In this document: one piece after another, positions 1-8,677 of the stretch
Layout of the letters: each line of letters begins with the position of its first letter
How positions within the stretch are numbered: position 1 is the stretch's first letter
Assembly (NCBI RefSeq): GCF_004124235.1
Contig: NZ_CP032487.1
Span: 2,294,001 to 2,358,000, forward strand
Direction of reading: 5' to 3'
DNA from: Yersinia hibernica
GTDB lineage: Bacteria; Pseudomonadota; Gammaproteobacteria; Enterobacterales; Enterobacteriaceae
DNA length: 64,000 bases
The notes under the pieces: model-generated
What the model saw: the letters and a program-made list of their open reading frames with translations, nothing else
Told to the model about the DNA's origin: nothing
Database searches by the model: none
Translations under genes and position numbers: made by a program

Positions 1-207
1 GACTTTCAAGGGGGTGCGAAAATATTCTGCAATTTGTGTTAGCTCTTGCGGGCTGGAAACCGACAGCAACCACATCACCAAAAAGAAGGCCATCATTGCG
101 GTCATAAAGTCAGCATAAGCAATTTTCCATGACCCGCCATGGTGGGCTTGGCCATGTTTGGCCTTGCGCTTTTTGACCAGAATAACGGGGTGGTTCTGAT
201 GCTTCAT
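1..207 (-). CDS. motB: Flagellar stator protein MotB (N-terminal part)
   Basis: Only the first 69 codons are in the window; the rest lies left of base 1. MotB anchors the proton-driven stator to peptidoglycan and pairs with MotA in the inner membrane. The visible part has a basic start rich in Lys and His, then a hydrophobic helix containing [18 protein letters not shown]. The Asp in [11 protein letters not shown] is the conserved proton-binding residue of MotB proteins. Its ATG overlaps the motA stop in an ATGA arrangement, so translation is probably coupled. The identification is secure; the peptidoglycan-binding domain cannot be seen. Confidence 0.95.
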   Translation of the reverse strand, partial: MKHQNHPVILVKKRKAKHGQAHHGGSWKIAYADFMTAMMAFFLVMWLLSVSSPQELTQIAEYFRTPLKV

Positions 208-1091
208 GCGTCCTCTTCTGTCGCTTGCGGTGCCGGCGCTTTCACTCTGCGCACATGCTCTTCCAGCTCAATGAACGAAGGACGTTCCGTGGTGTAGAGC
301 GTTTTACGACCAAATTCCACGGCAATTTGCGGTGCATATCCGTTGAGACTAGAAAGCAGAGTCACCTTGATGCACTGCATCATTTTGGTCGTTTCTGCAC
401 TCTGTTGACGTAATAACGTCGCTAACGGCGAGATAAATCCATACGCCAATAAAATCCCCAGGAATGTCCCTACCATCGCATGGGCAATTAATGCCCCAAG
501 TTCTGCCGCGGGCCGGTCTGCTGATGCCAGGGCATGCACGACCCCCATAACTGCGGCAACAATACCAAATGCCGGTAACGAATCGCCGACCATCGCCAGA
601 CTACCGGCGGGAATTTCACATTCTTGCTCGTGAGTTTCTATTTCTTCATCCATCAACGCTTCGATTTCAAAAGCGTTCATATTCCCACTGACAATTAACC
701 GCAAATAGTCGGTAATAAATTCCACTAATATCTTATCGGCCAAAATCCGCGGATAATTAGAAAAAATTTCACTTTCTAAGGGACTTTCTATATCCCGCTC
801 TAATGAAAGCATTCCCTGTTGGCGGGATTTTGCTAATAAACGGTACAACAGCGCCATTAAGTCCATATAGAGAACTTTGTTATATTTAGAGCGCCGCATC
901 AGCTTTGGCAGCGCTTTCATCGTGGCTTTTATCGCTTTACCATTGTTACCCACAATAAACGCGCCAATACCAGCTCCGCCGATAATTAAAAATTCGGCTG
1001 GTTGATATAATGCGCCTAGGTGACCACCGACAATGATGTAGCCGCCAAAAACCGCACCTAAGACCACGATATAACCCAAAATAACTAACAC
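204..1091 (-). CDS. motA: Flagellar motor stator protein MotA
   Basis: Inner-membrane stator subunit that couples proton flow to flagellar rotation. The 295 residues match the usual enterobacterial length. The start [18 protein letters not shown] and the segment [18 protein letters not shown] are typical, and four hydrophobic segments are visible (about residues 1-20, 35-50, 165-190, 200-225). The start codon is GTG, preceded by an AAGGA ribosome site (TAAGGATATCGC). motB follows with a 4-base overlap. flhC lies 137 bases upstream on the same strand with a strong hairpin in the gap. No clear sigma-28 promoter was found in that gap. Confidence 0.97.
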   Translation of the reverse strand: MLVILGYIVVLGAVFGGYIIVGGHLGALYQPAEFLIIGGAGIGAFIVGNNGKAIKATMKALPKLMRRSKYNKVLYMDLMALLYRLLAKSRQQGMLSLERDIESPLESEIFSNYPRILADKILVEFITDYLRLIVSGNMNAFEIEALMDEEIETHEQECEIPAGSLAMVGDSLPAFGIVAAVMGVVHALASADRPAAELGALIAHAMVGTFLGILLAYGFISPLATLLRQQSAETTKMMQCIKVTLLSSLNGYAPQIAVEFGRKTLYTTERPSFIELEEHVRRVKAPAPQATEEDA

Positions 1092-1169
1092 GCGATATCC
1101 TTAGCAAAGTGTGTGGGTGGAAGGTGAGGCGTTAGCACCCTTTGAGAGCCGAGAATTGCCACTAACGAG

Positions 1170-1201
1170 TTACAGGAGCGGTATCCATACCGCTGCTGTA
1201 A
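1170..1201. repeat. Long hairpin in the flhC-motA spacer
   Basis: Inverted repeat with two 15-base arms, TTACAGGAGCGGTAT and ATACCGCTGCTGTAA, separated by CC; the arms pair with a single mismatch. It lies between the flhC stop and the motA start. No T-tract follows on the minus strand, so it is not a classical intrinsic terminator. It could be a stabiliser or processing site at the flhC 3' end. Confidence 0.6.
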
Positions 1202-1228
1202 CCCAAAATGCTAGCAACTCAAAGAAAC

Positions 1229-1810
1229 TCAAACTGCGCGTCTAACCTGCTCATCCAGCAGTTGTGAAGTTATATCGGCAGATTGCGGAGAAAGTTTACG
1301 TTTTTTTACTGCGCGGGAAGGTGGCTGGCAAAGACTGCAAACAAAGCTGTTTCGTGGTTGGTGAGCATGGGTGATAAAAGTCCCACCGCAACAGTTACAA
1401 CCAGAGAGCTGCAACATACCACTGTCGACGAAGCGAACCAAAGTCCAGGCACGGGTTAACGCCAGTAATGGCGGTATTCCAGACTGATCCGGGCACTGTT
1501 CGAGATAAAGACGATAAGCCTTAATAACGGCCTCAACACCGGTGCATTGCCCGCTTTTTAGCAAGAAACTATAAGCGTTATAAAACATCGATGAGTGAAT
1601 GTTTTGTTCCCAAGTCATAAACCAATCGGTCGAAAACGGTAACATGCCTTTAGGCGGAGGACTGCCTCTCAGCTCCTTATAAAGCTTGATTAAACGCCCT
1701 CGGCTGAGTTGCGTTTCGCTTTCTAACATCTGCAAACGCGCACCTAAAGTTATCAACTCCATGGCCAAATGAATATCTTTGGCTTCCTGAACAATACTTT
1801 TCTCAACCAT
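1229..1810 (-). CDS. flhC: Flagellar transcriptional activator FlhC
   Basis: Subunit of the FlhD4C2 master regulator that activates class II flagellar operons with sigma-70. The 193-residue length is typical. It begins [20 protein letters not shown] and carries the C-terminal zinc cluster with cysteines in CNCC and, about 20 residues later, CSLC. It starts 3 bases after the flhD stop, so the two genes form one operon. The basic C-terminal tail (AVKKRKL) is also family-like. Confidence 0.97.
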   Translation of the reverse strand: MVEKSIVQEAKDIHLAMELITLGARLQMLESETQLSRGRLIKLYKELRGSPPPKGMLPFSTDWFMTWEQNIHSSMFYNAYSFLLKSGQCTGVEAVIKAYRLYLEQCPDQSGIPPLLALTRAWTLVRFVDSGMLQLSGCNCCGGTFITHAHQPRNSFVCSLCQPPSRAVKKRKLSPQSADITSQLLDEQVRRAV

Positions 1811-1813
1811 CGG

Positions 1814-2164
1814 TCATGCTCTTTTCTTAGACGCACTACCGTCTTTTAACGATAGCTCGTGGAGTAAGTGACTCGACAATAAAATTCCGGTGTGGATTTG
1901 CTGCAAGTCATCCACACGAGATTCTTTCGTCAGATGATGAATTGTATTGTGATCACTGAAACGGAAATGACAGACCAATTGGTTAGTCTCAGCTAATTTA
2001 ACCATCTGCGGTAATGTTAACTGCGATAATGCATCGGCCATGTTATCTGTAATACCCAGACGAAACATCGCTGAGGGTTTCTCATCGTTAATTAACCGTT
2101 GCGCTAAAAGCAAGTATGACAAATTAATATCATAAATATGTTTGAGTAATTCAGACGTACTCAT
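1814..2164 (-). CDS. flhD: Flagellar transcriptional regulator FlhD
   Basis: Partner of FlhC in the flagellar master regulator. The protein begins [20 protein letters not shown], nearly the E. coli FlhD start, and contains [20 protein letters not shown], which is also conserved. An in-frame ATG three codons upstream (base 2173) exists, but the homologue start and a GGGATG motif before 2164 favour the shorter form of 116 residues. It is first in the flhDC operon and has a 1-kb upstream region containing a consensus CRP site. Confidence 0.96.
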   Translation of the reverse strand: MSTSELLKHIYDINLSYLLLAQRLINDEKPSAMFRLGITDNMADALSQLTLPQMVKLAETNQLVCHFRFSDHNTIHHLTKESRVDDLQQIHTGILLSSHLLHELSLKDGSASKKRA

Positions 2165-2492
2165 TTTACACATCCCGACTGATTATGTTTTAAAACATAA
2201 GTTGGATGATAGTATTTTTCACCCAAGACCTGGGATCCTTCCCGTTATACAGTTAATTAGAACCCATAGAGCTAAAAGTAATTGAAACCTACTGGTGCTA
2301 CATTACAAAAATACCGTTTTGGTATGAAATAACATGTCTTCTGATTGTCAGCTTGATTTTACGCTGCTCTGATATTGCATCTTCGACATGAAACTTTTCT
2401 TACAAAATATTGGGATTATTCCTAGTGAGGGCCAACTCTACTCCCGAATCGTTAGCACATACAATGTGACTAGTGATTCATTTTAAATGTAA

Positions 2493-2508
2493 TGTGATAT
2501 GCGTCACA
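2493..2508. promoter_or_regulatory. Consensus CRP-cAMP site upstream of flhDC
   Basis: TGTGA-TATGCG-TCACA is an exact match to the core CRP consensus TGTGA-N6-TCACA. It lies about 330 bases upstream of the flhD start. CRP activation of flhDC is established in E. coli, so this site probably makes motility sensitive to catabolite repression here too. Confidence 0.8.
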
Positions 2509-3105
2509 AAAATAAAATATAAATTCATCTATTGCACATTTTTTTGTGCGTTTTTTAACCTCTCTGGCGTTCAAAAAATAGCCAGAAGTCAGAAAATAGC
2601 TAAAAAACTAAGGATATAGGCCCAATTCTTAGTGTTTTTAGATCAATTCGAACAAAAGCATTACTAAAGCAAAATAGCAGAATATAAATCTGTCATAACA
2701 GCAAATTATCAGCATTAAGGGCTAAAGTAACCCTTTATAACTCGGTAATCCTACATATAACCGCCCAAAACTATTTTGTTTTAACGAATACTTATGCGAT
2801 GAAAAAAAGTGCTTTTCATTGTTTATTTATTAACCTATTTGCATTTTTTCGACAAAAAGATCGGCAATGCGTATTAAAAAAGACAATAGAGGTAACTGCA
2901 TGTTTCACTCTAACTCCCCACCGGGATTTTTATCATGTGCATTCTCAACTTTGGTTCATATACGCGTATTTGCAAGGGAATTGTAAGTGAAATGTAATTA
3001 AAATTAATTAATAATGTTTGAAGCATAAGTTTCACATATCATTTTATTTAATCACCTTTATTTAACTATCTGCTGTGGTTGGTTTTTTTCTTGGCTACAA
3101 TCAAA

Positions 3106-3121
3106 TGTGATTAACATCTCA
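3106..3121. promoter_or_regulatory. CRP-like site upstream of uspC
   Basis: TGTGA-TTAACA-TCTCA differs from the CRP core at one position. It sits about 60 bases before the uspC start, where an activator could act on uspC. This is a weaker call than the site at 2493-2508. Confidence 0.4.
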
Positions 3122-3181
3122 TTTCTTAAAGATGCGATCCCCTAACCTTTACACTATAGCCACGCTTATGGGAGCTCAATA

Positions 3182-3601
3182 ATGGGATACAGGAATGTCT
3201 TGGTTGCAGTGGCCCTTTCACCGGAGAGCCAACAATTGGTGGATAAAGCCGTTTCTATCGTTCGGCCTTATGACGGCAGAGTTTCATTGATTACACTGAC
3301 AACAGAACCTGAAATGTATAGTAGCTATGCCGCCCCGATGCTGGGTGATTTGCGTTCTGTTTTAGAAGAAGAGGTGCTGTTATTTATGGACCAACTGGCA
3401 ATCAATGCTGATTATCCTATTGAGAACCGAGCTGTTATTCATGGTGAGTTCGCCGACAGCATGGGCTATTTTTGTCAGCAGCATCATATTGACTTGGTAA
3501 TATGCGGCAACCACAGCACAAGGCTAATGAATAAATTCTCCTGCTCAGCGGCCCGCCTGATTAATACCAGTACTGTAGATGTGCTAATCGTCCCGCTTTG
3601 A
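3182..3601 (+). CDS. uspC: Universal stress protein UspC-like
   Basis: Small cytoplasmic universal stress protein of 139 residues. It begins MGYRNVLVAVALSPESQQLVDKA, the Usp-type first strand and helix, and ends in the family pattern CSAARLINTSTVDVLIVPL. GNHSTRLMNKFSCSAARLI occupies the usual nucleotide-loop area but lacks the full G-x2-G-x9-G-S motif of ATP-binding Usp proteins, as expected for the UspA/C/D class. The position next to flhDC matches E. coli uspC (yecG). A GGGAGC ribosome site precedes the ATG. Confidence 0.88.
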   Translation: MGYRNVLVAVALSPESQQLVDKAVSIVRPYDGRVSLITLTTEPEMYSSYAAPMLGDLRSVLEEEVLLFMDQLAINADYPIENRAVIHGEFADSMGYFCQQHHIDLVICGNHSTRLMNKFSCSAARLINTSTVDVLIVPL

Positions 3602-3956
3602 AAGCCCCTACTTTCATCTAATGGCGCTGACCCGAACCCGCGCTTTTTCGCACTATTACCAGACTGCACTAACAATGACCCAGATTGTTTGCCGCGGTGA
3701 CAAAGCATTATTTTGCGGCAACGAATTCAGATGTACGGGCTTATTATTTCGTACGAACATGGCCAATATTTTGATGATTTCCTCCAGCAAAACATCACTT
3801 GGTACAACCAAGGAAAATCAAGTTTTGCGAGGATTTAGCTGCAGGGCTTGAAAATACACCACCCAATTTATTGGGCTATTGGCGGGAAAGAACTTTGGCT
3901 AGCATGAGATTTTAATCATCATTCCGGGGCCAATTATGGCCCCGGATATCTTCATG
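3602..3956. other. uspC-mgtB convergent intergenic region
   Basis: About 355 bases between convergent genes. No convincing gene. Two short coding-like stretches near 3750-3915 run in different frames, one including YEHGQYFDDFLQQNITWYNQ and the other GLENTPPNLLGYWRERTL. They may be a decayed gene, but I recognise no family. A strong hairpin near the mgtB end is listed separately. Confidence 0.4.
3924..3945 (-). terminator. Hairpin after mgtB
   Basis: CCGGGGCC-AATTAT-GGCCCCGG is a perfect 8-bp G/C stem that begins 12 bases beyond the mgtB stop. The T-tract on the minus strand is poor, so termination here may be inefficient or assisted. Confidence 0.55.
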
Positions 3957-6659
3957 TTAGAACCATTTACCGAAGCGGCGGATATAAAACTGCTTCATCA
4001 GTTGGGCAACAACACAGTAGCTGATTAAAGTGCCAGCTAACCATGGGAAATATTGCCATGGCAACGGCTGCAAGCCGACCAATGCCCCTAATGGAGAGAA
4101 TGGAATATAAATACCTATCGCCATAATCACCCCAGTGGTTAATAGCACCGGTAGCGCGGCAGTACTTTGAATAAACGGAATTTTTTGCGTGCGTAGCATG
4201 TGAACAACCAGAGTCTGTGACAATAACCCCTCAATAAACCAGCCTGATTGGAACAGCGCCTGATGCTCGACACTGTTGGCCGCAAATACAAACCACATCA
4301 AGGCAAAGGTTGTAATATCAAAGATTGACGACGTCGGCCCAATCCACAGCATAAAACGGCCAATATTTTTAGCATCCCACTTACGGGGTTTGCGTAAAAA
4401 CTCTTTATCCATTTTATCCCACGGCAGAGAGAGCTGGGAAATATCATACATCAGGTTTTGCAACAGTAAGTGAATGGCAAGCATCGGTAAGAATGGAATA
4501 AATGCACTGGCCACCAAGACGGAGAAGACATTACCGAAATTTGAACTGGCCGTCATATTCAGATACTTGATGATGTTGCCGAAAGTTTCTCGCCCTTTAA
4601 TCACGCCCTCTTCCAACACCATCAAATTCTTCTCAAGTAAAATGATATCAGCTGACTCTTTGGCTATATCAGTACCGGTATCAACGGAAATCCCCACATC
4701 AGCATCGCGCAACGCCGGCGCATCATTAATACCATCCCCAAGAAAACCGACGGTATGGCCGTTGCTTTGCAACATTTTCAGAACACGTGATTTTTGCAAC
4801 GGAGTCAGTTTGGTGAACACCGTGCGCAATTCCACCTCGCGCGCCAGCATTTCATCATCCATCTTCTCGATATCCAGGCCACTCAGTGGTTCTCCCGGAT
4901 CCAGCCCAACATCACGACAAATTTTAGCCGTAATAATCGGGTTATCGCCGGTTAATACTTTTACTGCCACACCATTCTCGCGCAATGCCGTAATCGCCGC
5001 CTCGGCACTTTCTTTCGGCGGATCCAGGAAGGTCAGTAACCCCTGAACAACTAATTCGCGCTCATCGTCAATATTTAAAGGCAATTCGCTAACTTTAGTG
5101 CCCAACTCGCGGGTGGCCAGCAGCAGCACGCGAAAACCATCTTCATTGTATTGCGTGGCGAGTGCCAATAATGAGGCTCGGCGCGTTTCATCCAACAGAT
5201 AAATGTCATCGCCTTCGCGCACATGGGTGCAAATACTTAGCATCTCTTCCACGGCACCTTTGCAGATCAGTTTCTGCTGTTGCTGCTCATCTTTCACCAC
5301 AATAGATAAACGACGACGAATAAAATCAAACGGTAATTCGTCAACCTTATTAAAACTGCGCAAAGCATCAATTTCGGGCTTGCCACGGCTGAATTTGATA
5401 ACAGCCTGATCCATCAAGTTGCGCATGCCACTTTGATGGAAACTATTCAGCCACGCCAACTGTAATACTTTGCCGTCATGACTGCCGCGCGCATCTAAAT
5501 GATGCTCAAGAATGATGCGGTCTTGTGTTAATGTCCCGGTTTTATCAGTACATAGCACATCCATTGCGCCAAAATTTTGTATGGCATTCAATCGCTTGAC
5601 GACAACTTTTCGGCGTGACATAGCAATTGCGCCTTTAGCCAGGTTGGAGCTGACAATCATCGGCAGCATCTCTGGCGTCAAGCCAACCGCCACCGCTAAG
5701 GCAAATAGCGCCGCCTCACTCCAGTCCCCTTTAGTGAAACCATTAATCAGCAATACAATCGGTACCATCACCAACATAAAGCGGATCAATAACCAGCTAA
5801 CACTGTTAACCCCCCGATCAAACGCAGTTTGGGCGCGGTTACCCACAATCGACTTAGCAAGAGACCCGAAATAAGTATTTCCCCCCGTGGCGACAACAAC
5901 CGCCATGGCGGTTCCGCTGGCAACGTTGGTTCCCATTAGGCAAATATTAGATAATTCAAGTAGTTTGCTCTCACTGCTGGCATCAGCATCCACAGATTTT
6001 GATGTAATCGCCCCCATTGCATCATATTTCTCAATGGGTATGGCCTCTCCGGTCAGAATTGCCTGGCTGATAAACAAATCTCTGGATTTGATCAGTCGCA
6101 AATCAGCCGGAATCATATCTCCAGCGGATAATAAAATAATATCGCCCGGCACCAATTGCTTAATTGCAATTTCCTGTTTGGCAGGCTGAGCACTGTGACT
6201 ACTGCGGCGCAGCACTGTCGCTGTGGTGCGAACCATCGATTTCAGCGCTTCGGCAGCTTTATTGGTGCGATATTCCTGCCAAAAACGCAATAACCCACTG
6301 ATCAAGACCATTGTGACAATAATACTAACGCCAACAAGATCAGTTTCTTCGCCATGTTGCAATGGCAGCCAATAATCAGTCACAAAGCTGATTGCCGCCA
6401 AGATCATTAAAACAAAAATAAAAGGATTATTGAATGCAGCCAATAATTGAATCAGTGCCGGCGGTGCTTTCTCATGTGCAACTTCATTGATGCCGTATAA
6501 TTCCAGGCGCTCTTGGGCATCTTCTTCAGTTAGCCCGTTCAAGTTAGCATTCAGCTTGGATAATGTTTGATCCAAGCTATTTTTAGCCTCTAATGCAATA
6601 GTAAAAGGTTTCTTATTATTATTGCTACGGCCTGTACCTGTCTTTTGAAATTTGGTCAT
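3957..6659 (-). CDS. mgtB: Mg2+-importing P-type ATPase (MgtA/MgtB type)
   Basis: Inner-membrane P3B-type ATPase that imports Mg2+ when it is scarce. The 900 residues match the MgtA/MgtB length. Motifs in order are TGEAIPIEK (actuator), DKTGTLT with the phosphorylated Asp, KGAVEEM (nucleotide binding) and GDGINDAPALRDADVGISVD (hinge). There are about ten hydrophobic segments, with two pairs before and six helices after the catalytic core. It lies downstream of mgtC on the same strand, the order of the Salmonella mgtCB operon, which favours MgtB over MgtA. A 301-base gap separates the genes. PhoP control is likely via the box upstream of mgtC. Confidence 0.93.
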   Translation of the reverse strand: MTKFQKTGTGRSNNNKKPFTIALEAKNSLDQTLSKLNANLNGLTEEDAQERLELYGINEVAHEKAPPALIQLLAAFNNPFIFVLMILAAISFVTDYWLPLQHGEETDLVGVSIIVTMVLISGLLRFWQEYRTNKAAEALKSMVRTTATVLRRSSHSAQPAKQEIAIKQLVPGDIILLSAGDMIPADLRLIKSRDLFISQAILTGEAIPIEKYDAMGAITSKSVDADASSESKLLELSNICLMGTNVASGTAMAVVVATGGNTYFGSLAKSIVGNRAQTAFDRGVNSVSWLLIRFMLVMVPIVLLINGFTKGDWSEAALFALAVAVGLTPEMLPMIVSSNLAKGAIAMSRRKVVVKRLNAIQNFGAMDVLCTDKTGTLTQDRIILEHHLDARGSHDGKVLQLAWLNSFHQSGMRNLMDQAVIKFSRGKPEIDALRSFNKVDELPFDFIRRRLSIVVKDEQQQQKLICKGAVEEMLSICTHVREGDDIYLLDETRRASLLALATQYNEDGFRVLLLATRELGTKVSELPLNIDDERELVVQGLLTFLDPPKESAEAAITALRENGVAVKVLTGDNPIITAKICRDVGLDPGEPLSGLDIEKMDDEMLAREVELRTVFTKLTPLQKSRVLKMLQSNGHTVGFLGDGINDAPALRDADVGISVDTGTDIAKESADIILLEKNLMVLEEGVIKGRETFGNIIKYLNMTASSNFGNVFSVLVASAFIPFLPMLAIHLLLQNLMYDISQLSLPWDKMDKEFLRKPRKWDAKNIGRFMLWIGPTSSIFDITTFALMWFVFAANSVEHQALFQSGWFIEGLLSQTLVVHMLRTQKIPFIQSTAALPVLLTTGVIMAIGIYIPFSPLGALVGLQPLPWQYFPWLAGTLISYCVVAQLMKQFYIRRFGKWF

Positions 6660-6878
6660 AACGCTTCTCTTTTAATTCTAAACGCACAAGGTTTATCCGC
6701 TCAGTGATTGAGAGATAATGTGCAGAACTATTATTGCGCTGCCAATTTTGTATTTATATTTAATCAGCAGCGACTCATTACGTTAACTCTGGGGTGATCG
6801 TCCATAACAACTCCTTACTACCGCATGGGTCAGTATTATTTATTATTGCTAATTTTAAAATTATATTAACTGCCTAAG

Positions 6879-7577
6879 TTATACTGGTAATTCAGATGCA
6901 ATACGCCAATGAATAGCACTGACACTTCGCTCCAAACTGACACGGCAAACAATACCTTCAATTTCTTTTTGTGCCGCTGGTGTTGCCATTATTTCAGCAC
7001 AGACTTCCAACTGGCCGGGCTTTGCAATATCGGCACTGCATAATGATTGCAACCGTAATGCTACACCATTAAGTGCTTGTAAAATTAGCGTACGAACTAG
7101 CACCTCATCTTCTGCACCACAAGTGACTTGAATGCGGTAACGCACTTCTAAATCAACGGCTTGTTGTTGAGGTTGCATATTAATACGTTGTGCTGCCTCG
7201 CGGAGCAATATATTGGCGCACAGAATAACGGCGGTTGCTACAACAGCATTCCAATATAATCCCAGACCACAAAGCACGCCAATACCCGCAGAGCACCACA
7301 AGGTCGCGGCCGTATTTAAGCCTCTAATATTCATGCCTTCGCGCATGATAACGCCAGCACCCAAGAAACCAATTCCTGAAACAACTTGAGCAGCAATACG
7401 ACCCGGACTATCAGGAGATGTTGCATAAGAGCTAAGAATAAAAACGGCCGCCCCCGTTGCAACTAATGCATTGGTCCGTAAACCGGCCATACGTTGACGC
7501 CATTGTCTTTCGGCACCAATTAACGCGCCCAAACACATCGCCAGTAATAAATTTATGACAAAAGGAGTTAATGCCAT
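6879..7577 (-). CDS. mgtC: MgtC family virulence/Mg2+ stress protein
   Basis: Inner-membrane protein needed for growth in low Mg2+ and survival in macrophages in Salmonella, where it acts on the F1Fo ATP synthase and on PhoR. The N-terminal half has the conserved stretch LGALIGAERQWRQRMAGLRT and about five membrane helices; the C-terminal soluble domain (about residues 150-232) resembles an ACT fold. I chose the ATG at 7577 because GGAGA lies 7 bases upstream; the ATG four codons earlier has no ribosome site. Length is 232 residues. A leader of about 450 bases with a PhoP box precedes it. Confidence 0.92.
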   Translation of the reverse strand: MALTPFVINLLLAMCLGALIGAERQWRQRMAGLRTNALVATGAAVFILSSYATSPDSPGRIAAQVVSGIGFLGAGVIMREGMNIRGLNTAATLWCSAGIGVLCGLGLYWNAVVATAVILCANILLREAAQRINMQPQQQAVDLEVRYRIQVTCGAEDEVLVRTLILQALNGVALRLQSLCSADIAKPGQLEVCAEIMATPAAQKEIEGIVCRVSLERSVSAIHWRIASELPV

Positions 7578-7708
7578 GATTCTCTCCATGAATTAATCAT
7601 TGGTAGAATAATCATGTGCTATTTAGCACACAGGTAATTGTGCTGATATACCTCAATGGAAATCAGCAGTAACCAGTGTTCGTGCCTGGAGGAAATAGAG
7701 CGTGGTTG

Positions 7709-7774
7709 TTAAATACCATAATAAAAACCCGAATTAATATCCTCGATGATTCTTTCATCGAGTGAGAATATCAT
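7709..7774 (-). CDS. Possible mgtC leader peptide 2 (21 codons)
   Basis: Short frame ATG to TAA, MIFSLDERIIEDINSGFYYGI. Its ATG overlaps the stop of the preceding 44-codon frame as ATGA, and AGG sits just upstream, so coupled translation is possible. It spans the leader hairpin at 7742-7762. Salmonella mgtC leaders encode two short regulatory peptides (MgtM, MgtP), but I see no clear resemblance and no proline cluster. It may be chance. Confidence 0.3.
   Translation of the reverse strand: MIFSLDERIIEDINSGFYYGI
7742..7762 (-). promoter_or_regulatory. Stem-loop in the mgtC leader
   Basis: Perfect 8-bp inverted repeat CTCGATGA-N5-TCATCGAG. It lies between the PhoP box and mgtC, inside the second short leader frame. 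It could be part of a leader switch that responds to Mg2+, ATP or translation. No T-run follows directly. Confidence 0.5.
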
Positions 7775-7905
7775 ATCCTATTTAGTTCGAGATATAGCCA
7801 GTAATTTGGGTAAATAAGCATCGCCCACACTGCTACAACTTTAAATAAAAGGATTTTTTTGGGTATGCACAGCTCAGGAAATATAGAGAGGGTGCTGCCC
7901 GCCAT
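7771..7905 (-). CDS. Possible mgtC leader peptide 1 (44 codons)
   Basis: Frame ATG to TGA beginning MAGSTLSIFPELCIPKKILL and ending LNRI, with a hydrophobic centre (KVVAVWAMLIY). There is no strong ribosome site. It is of interest because it lies in the mgtC leader and overlaps the next short frame by ATGA. Coding status is unproven. Confidence 0.3.
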   Translation of the reverse strand: MAGSTLSIFPELCIPKKILLFKVVAVWAMLIYPNYWLYLELNRI

Positions 7906-8047
7906 GTTTCGGCAAGCAACAAATCGGTTGGGAGATGAGTTAGCTTGCCTTGCTTATTTGACTACTACTTTGCGTATCCATTAGTTTCTCCACCGAAATT
8001 TTCCAAGAGTATAGTTGCCGATGATAACTATGTAAAGGTTATATTTC

Positions 8048-8064
8048 TAAACAAAACTTAAACC
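8048..8064 (-). promoter_or_regulatory. PhoP box upstream of mgtC
   Basis: Read on the minus strand the sequence is GGTTTA-AGTTT-TGTTTA, an exact direct repeat of the PhoP half-site (G/T)GTTTA with the required 5-base spacing. It lies about 470 bases upstream of the mgtC ATG, which implies a long transcribed leader. PhoP control of mgtC is established in Salmonella and Yersinia. Confidence 0.85.
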
Positions 8065-8677
8065 AATTAGAATCAATTAAATAATATGGAATAGTATTAA
8101 TAAAGGTCGCTAATAATTTATTATTTATCGGTGGATATCATATTGCTAAAAATAAGGCCTATCCAGCAAAGTATTCAGCTTGTTGCTACACAGCAAACGC
8201 GGGGTTGCCACTGGATTTTTTCATGGAAATACAGCAGGCCGTGATCAATATATAAGTCATCAGTGCAGATTATCTGCCGCCCCATATCCTCACCAATCAC
8301 TCTATGCTATTGACGGCTTGCTGCCTCAGGACAAGAAACTGCACAGTGACTTCAATAGCTCCGCCGGCTTCCTCGCTAATCGGTCGCGAGCTGGGAATAT
8401 CAAGTCCTTGACGTTATTACAGAAATGTAGTGAATCTTTAATCCAAACTGAGATCGTGATCTCATTAATAGTGCTAACTATTTTAGGGCCATTGCCGATA
8501 GGTTCTTAAAGGACTGTTGAGATGACTTTAGATATAGAGGTGGATTAATTTTAAGTAGCGATGCCTACACCCAATTATTGAAGTGGCCGTCCGGTAGCTC
8601 ACCACACAACAACTTCAAGTATATGGGTATATCAGGCAAGGGCCTTTCCTCGAGCGACTATAGAAACGGAACTAACG
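8065..8677. other. mgtC-chemoreceptor intergenic region
   Basis: About 610 bases between divergent transcripts. A 109-codon frame at 8180-8509 has no family resemblance and no ribosome site, and it ends beyond the sigma-28 promoter, so I do not call it a gene. The one clear element is the sigma-28 promoter listed separately. Confidence 0.6.
8475..8501 (+). promoter_or_regulatory. Sigma-28 (FliA) promoter for the chemoreceptor
   Basis: TAACTATT-N11-GCCGATAG closely matches the flagellar consensus TAAAGTTT-N11-GCCGATAA with exact 11-base spacing. It lies about 180 bases upstream of the chemoreceptor start. It would place that gene in the class III flagellar regulon controlled through flhDC. 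Confidence 0.8.

Larger units (their letters stand above)
2165..3181. other. flhD-uspC divergent regulatory gap
   Basis: About 1 kb, strongly A/T-rich, with no convincing gene; a 63-codon frame at 2799-2990 has no family resemblance or ribosome site. It should hold the flhDC promoter and long leader on the minus strand and the uspC promoter on the plus strand. A consensus CRP site and a weaker CRP-like site are listed separately. Confidence 0.7.

Noticed and set aside
4474..5046. A 190-codon plus-strand frame opposite mgtB
   Set aside because: It lies wholly within the conserved P-type ATPase gene, is Ser-rich as expected for an antisense frame, and has no ribosome site or family motif.
8180..8509. 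A 109-codon frame upstream of the chemoreceptor
   Set aside because: No ribosome site or recognisable family; it overlaps the sigma-28 promoter of the next gene.
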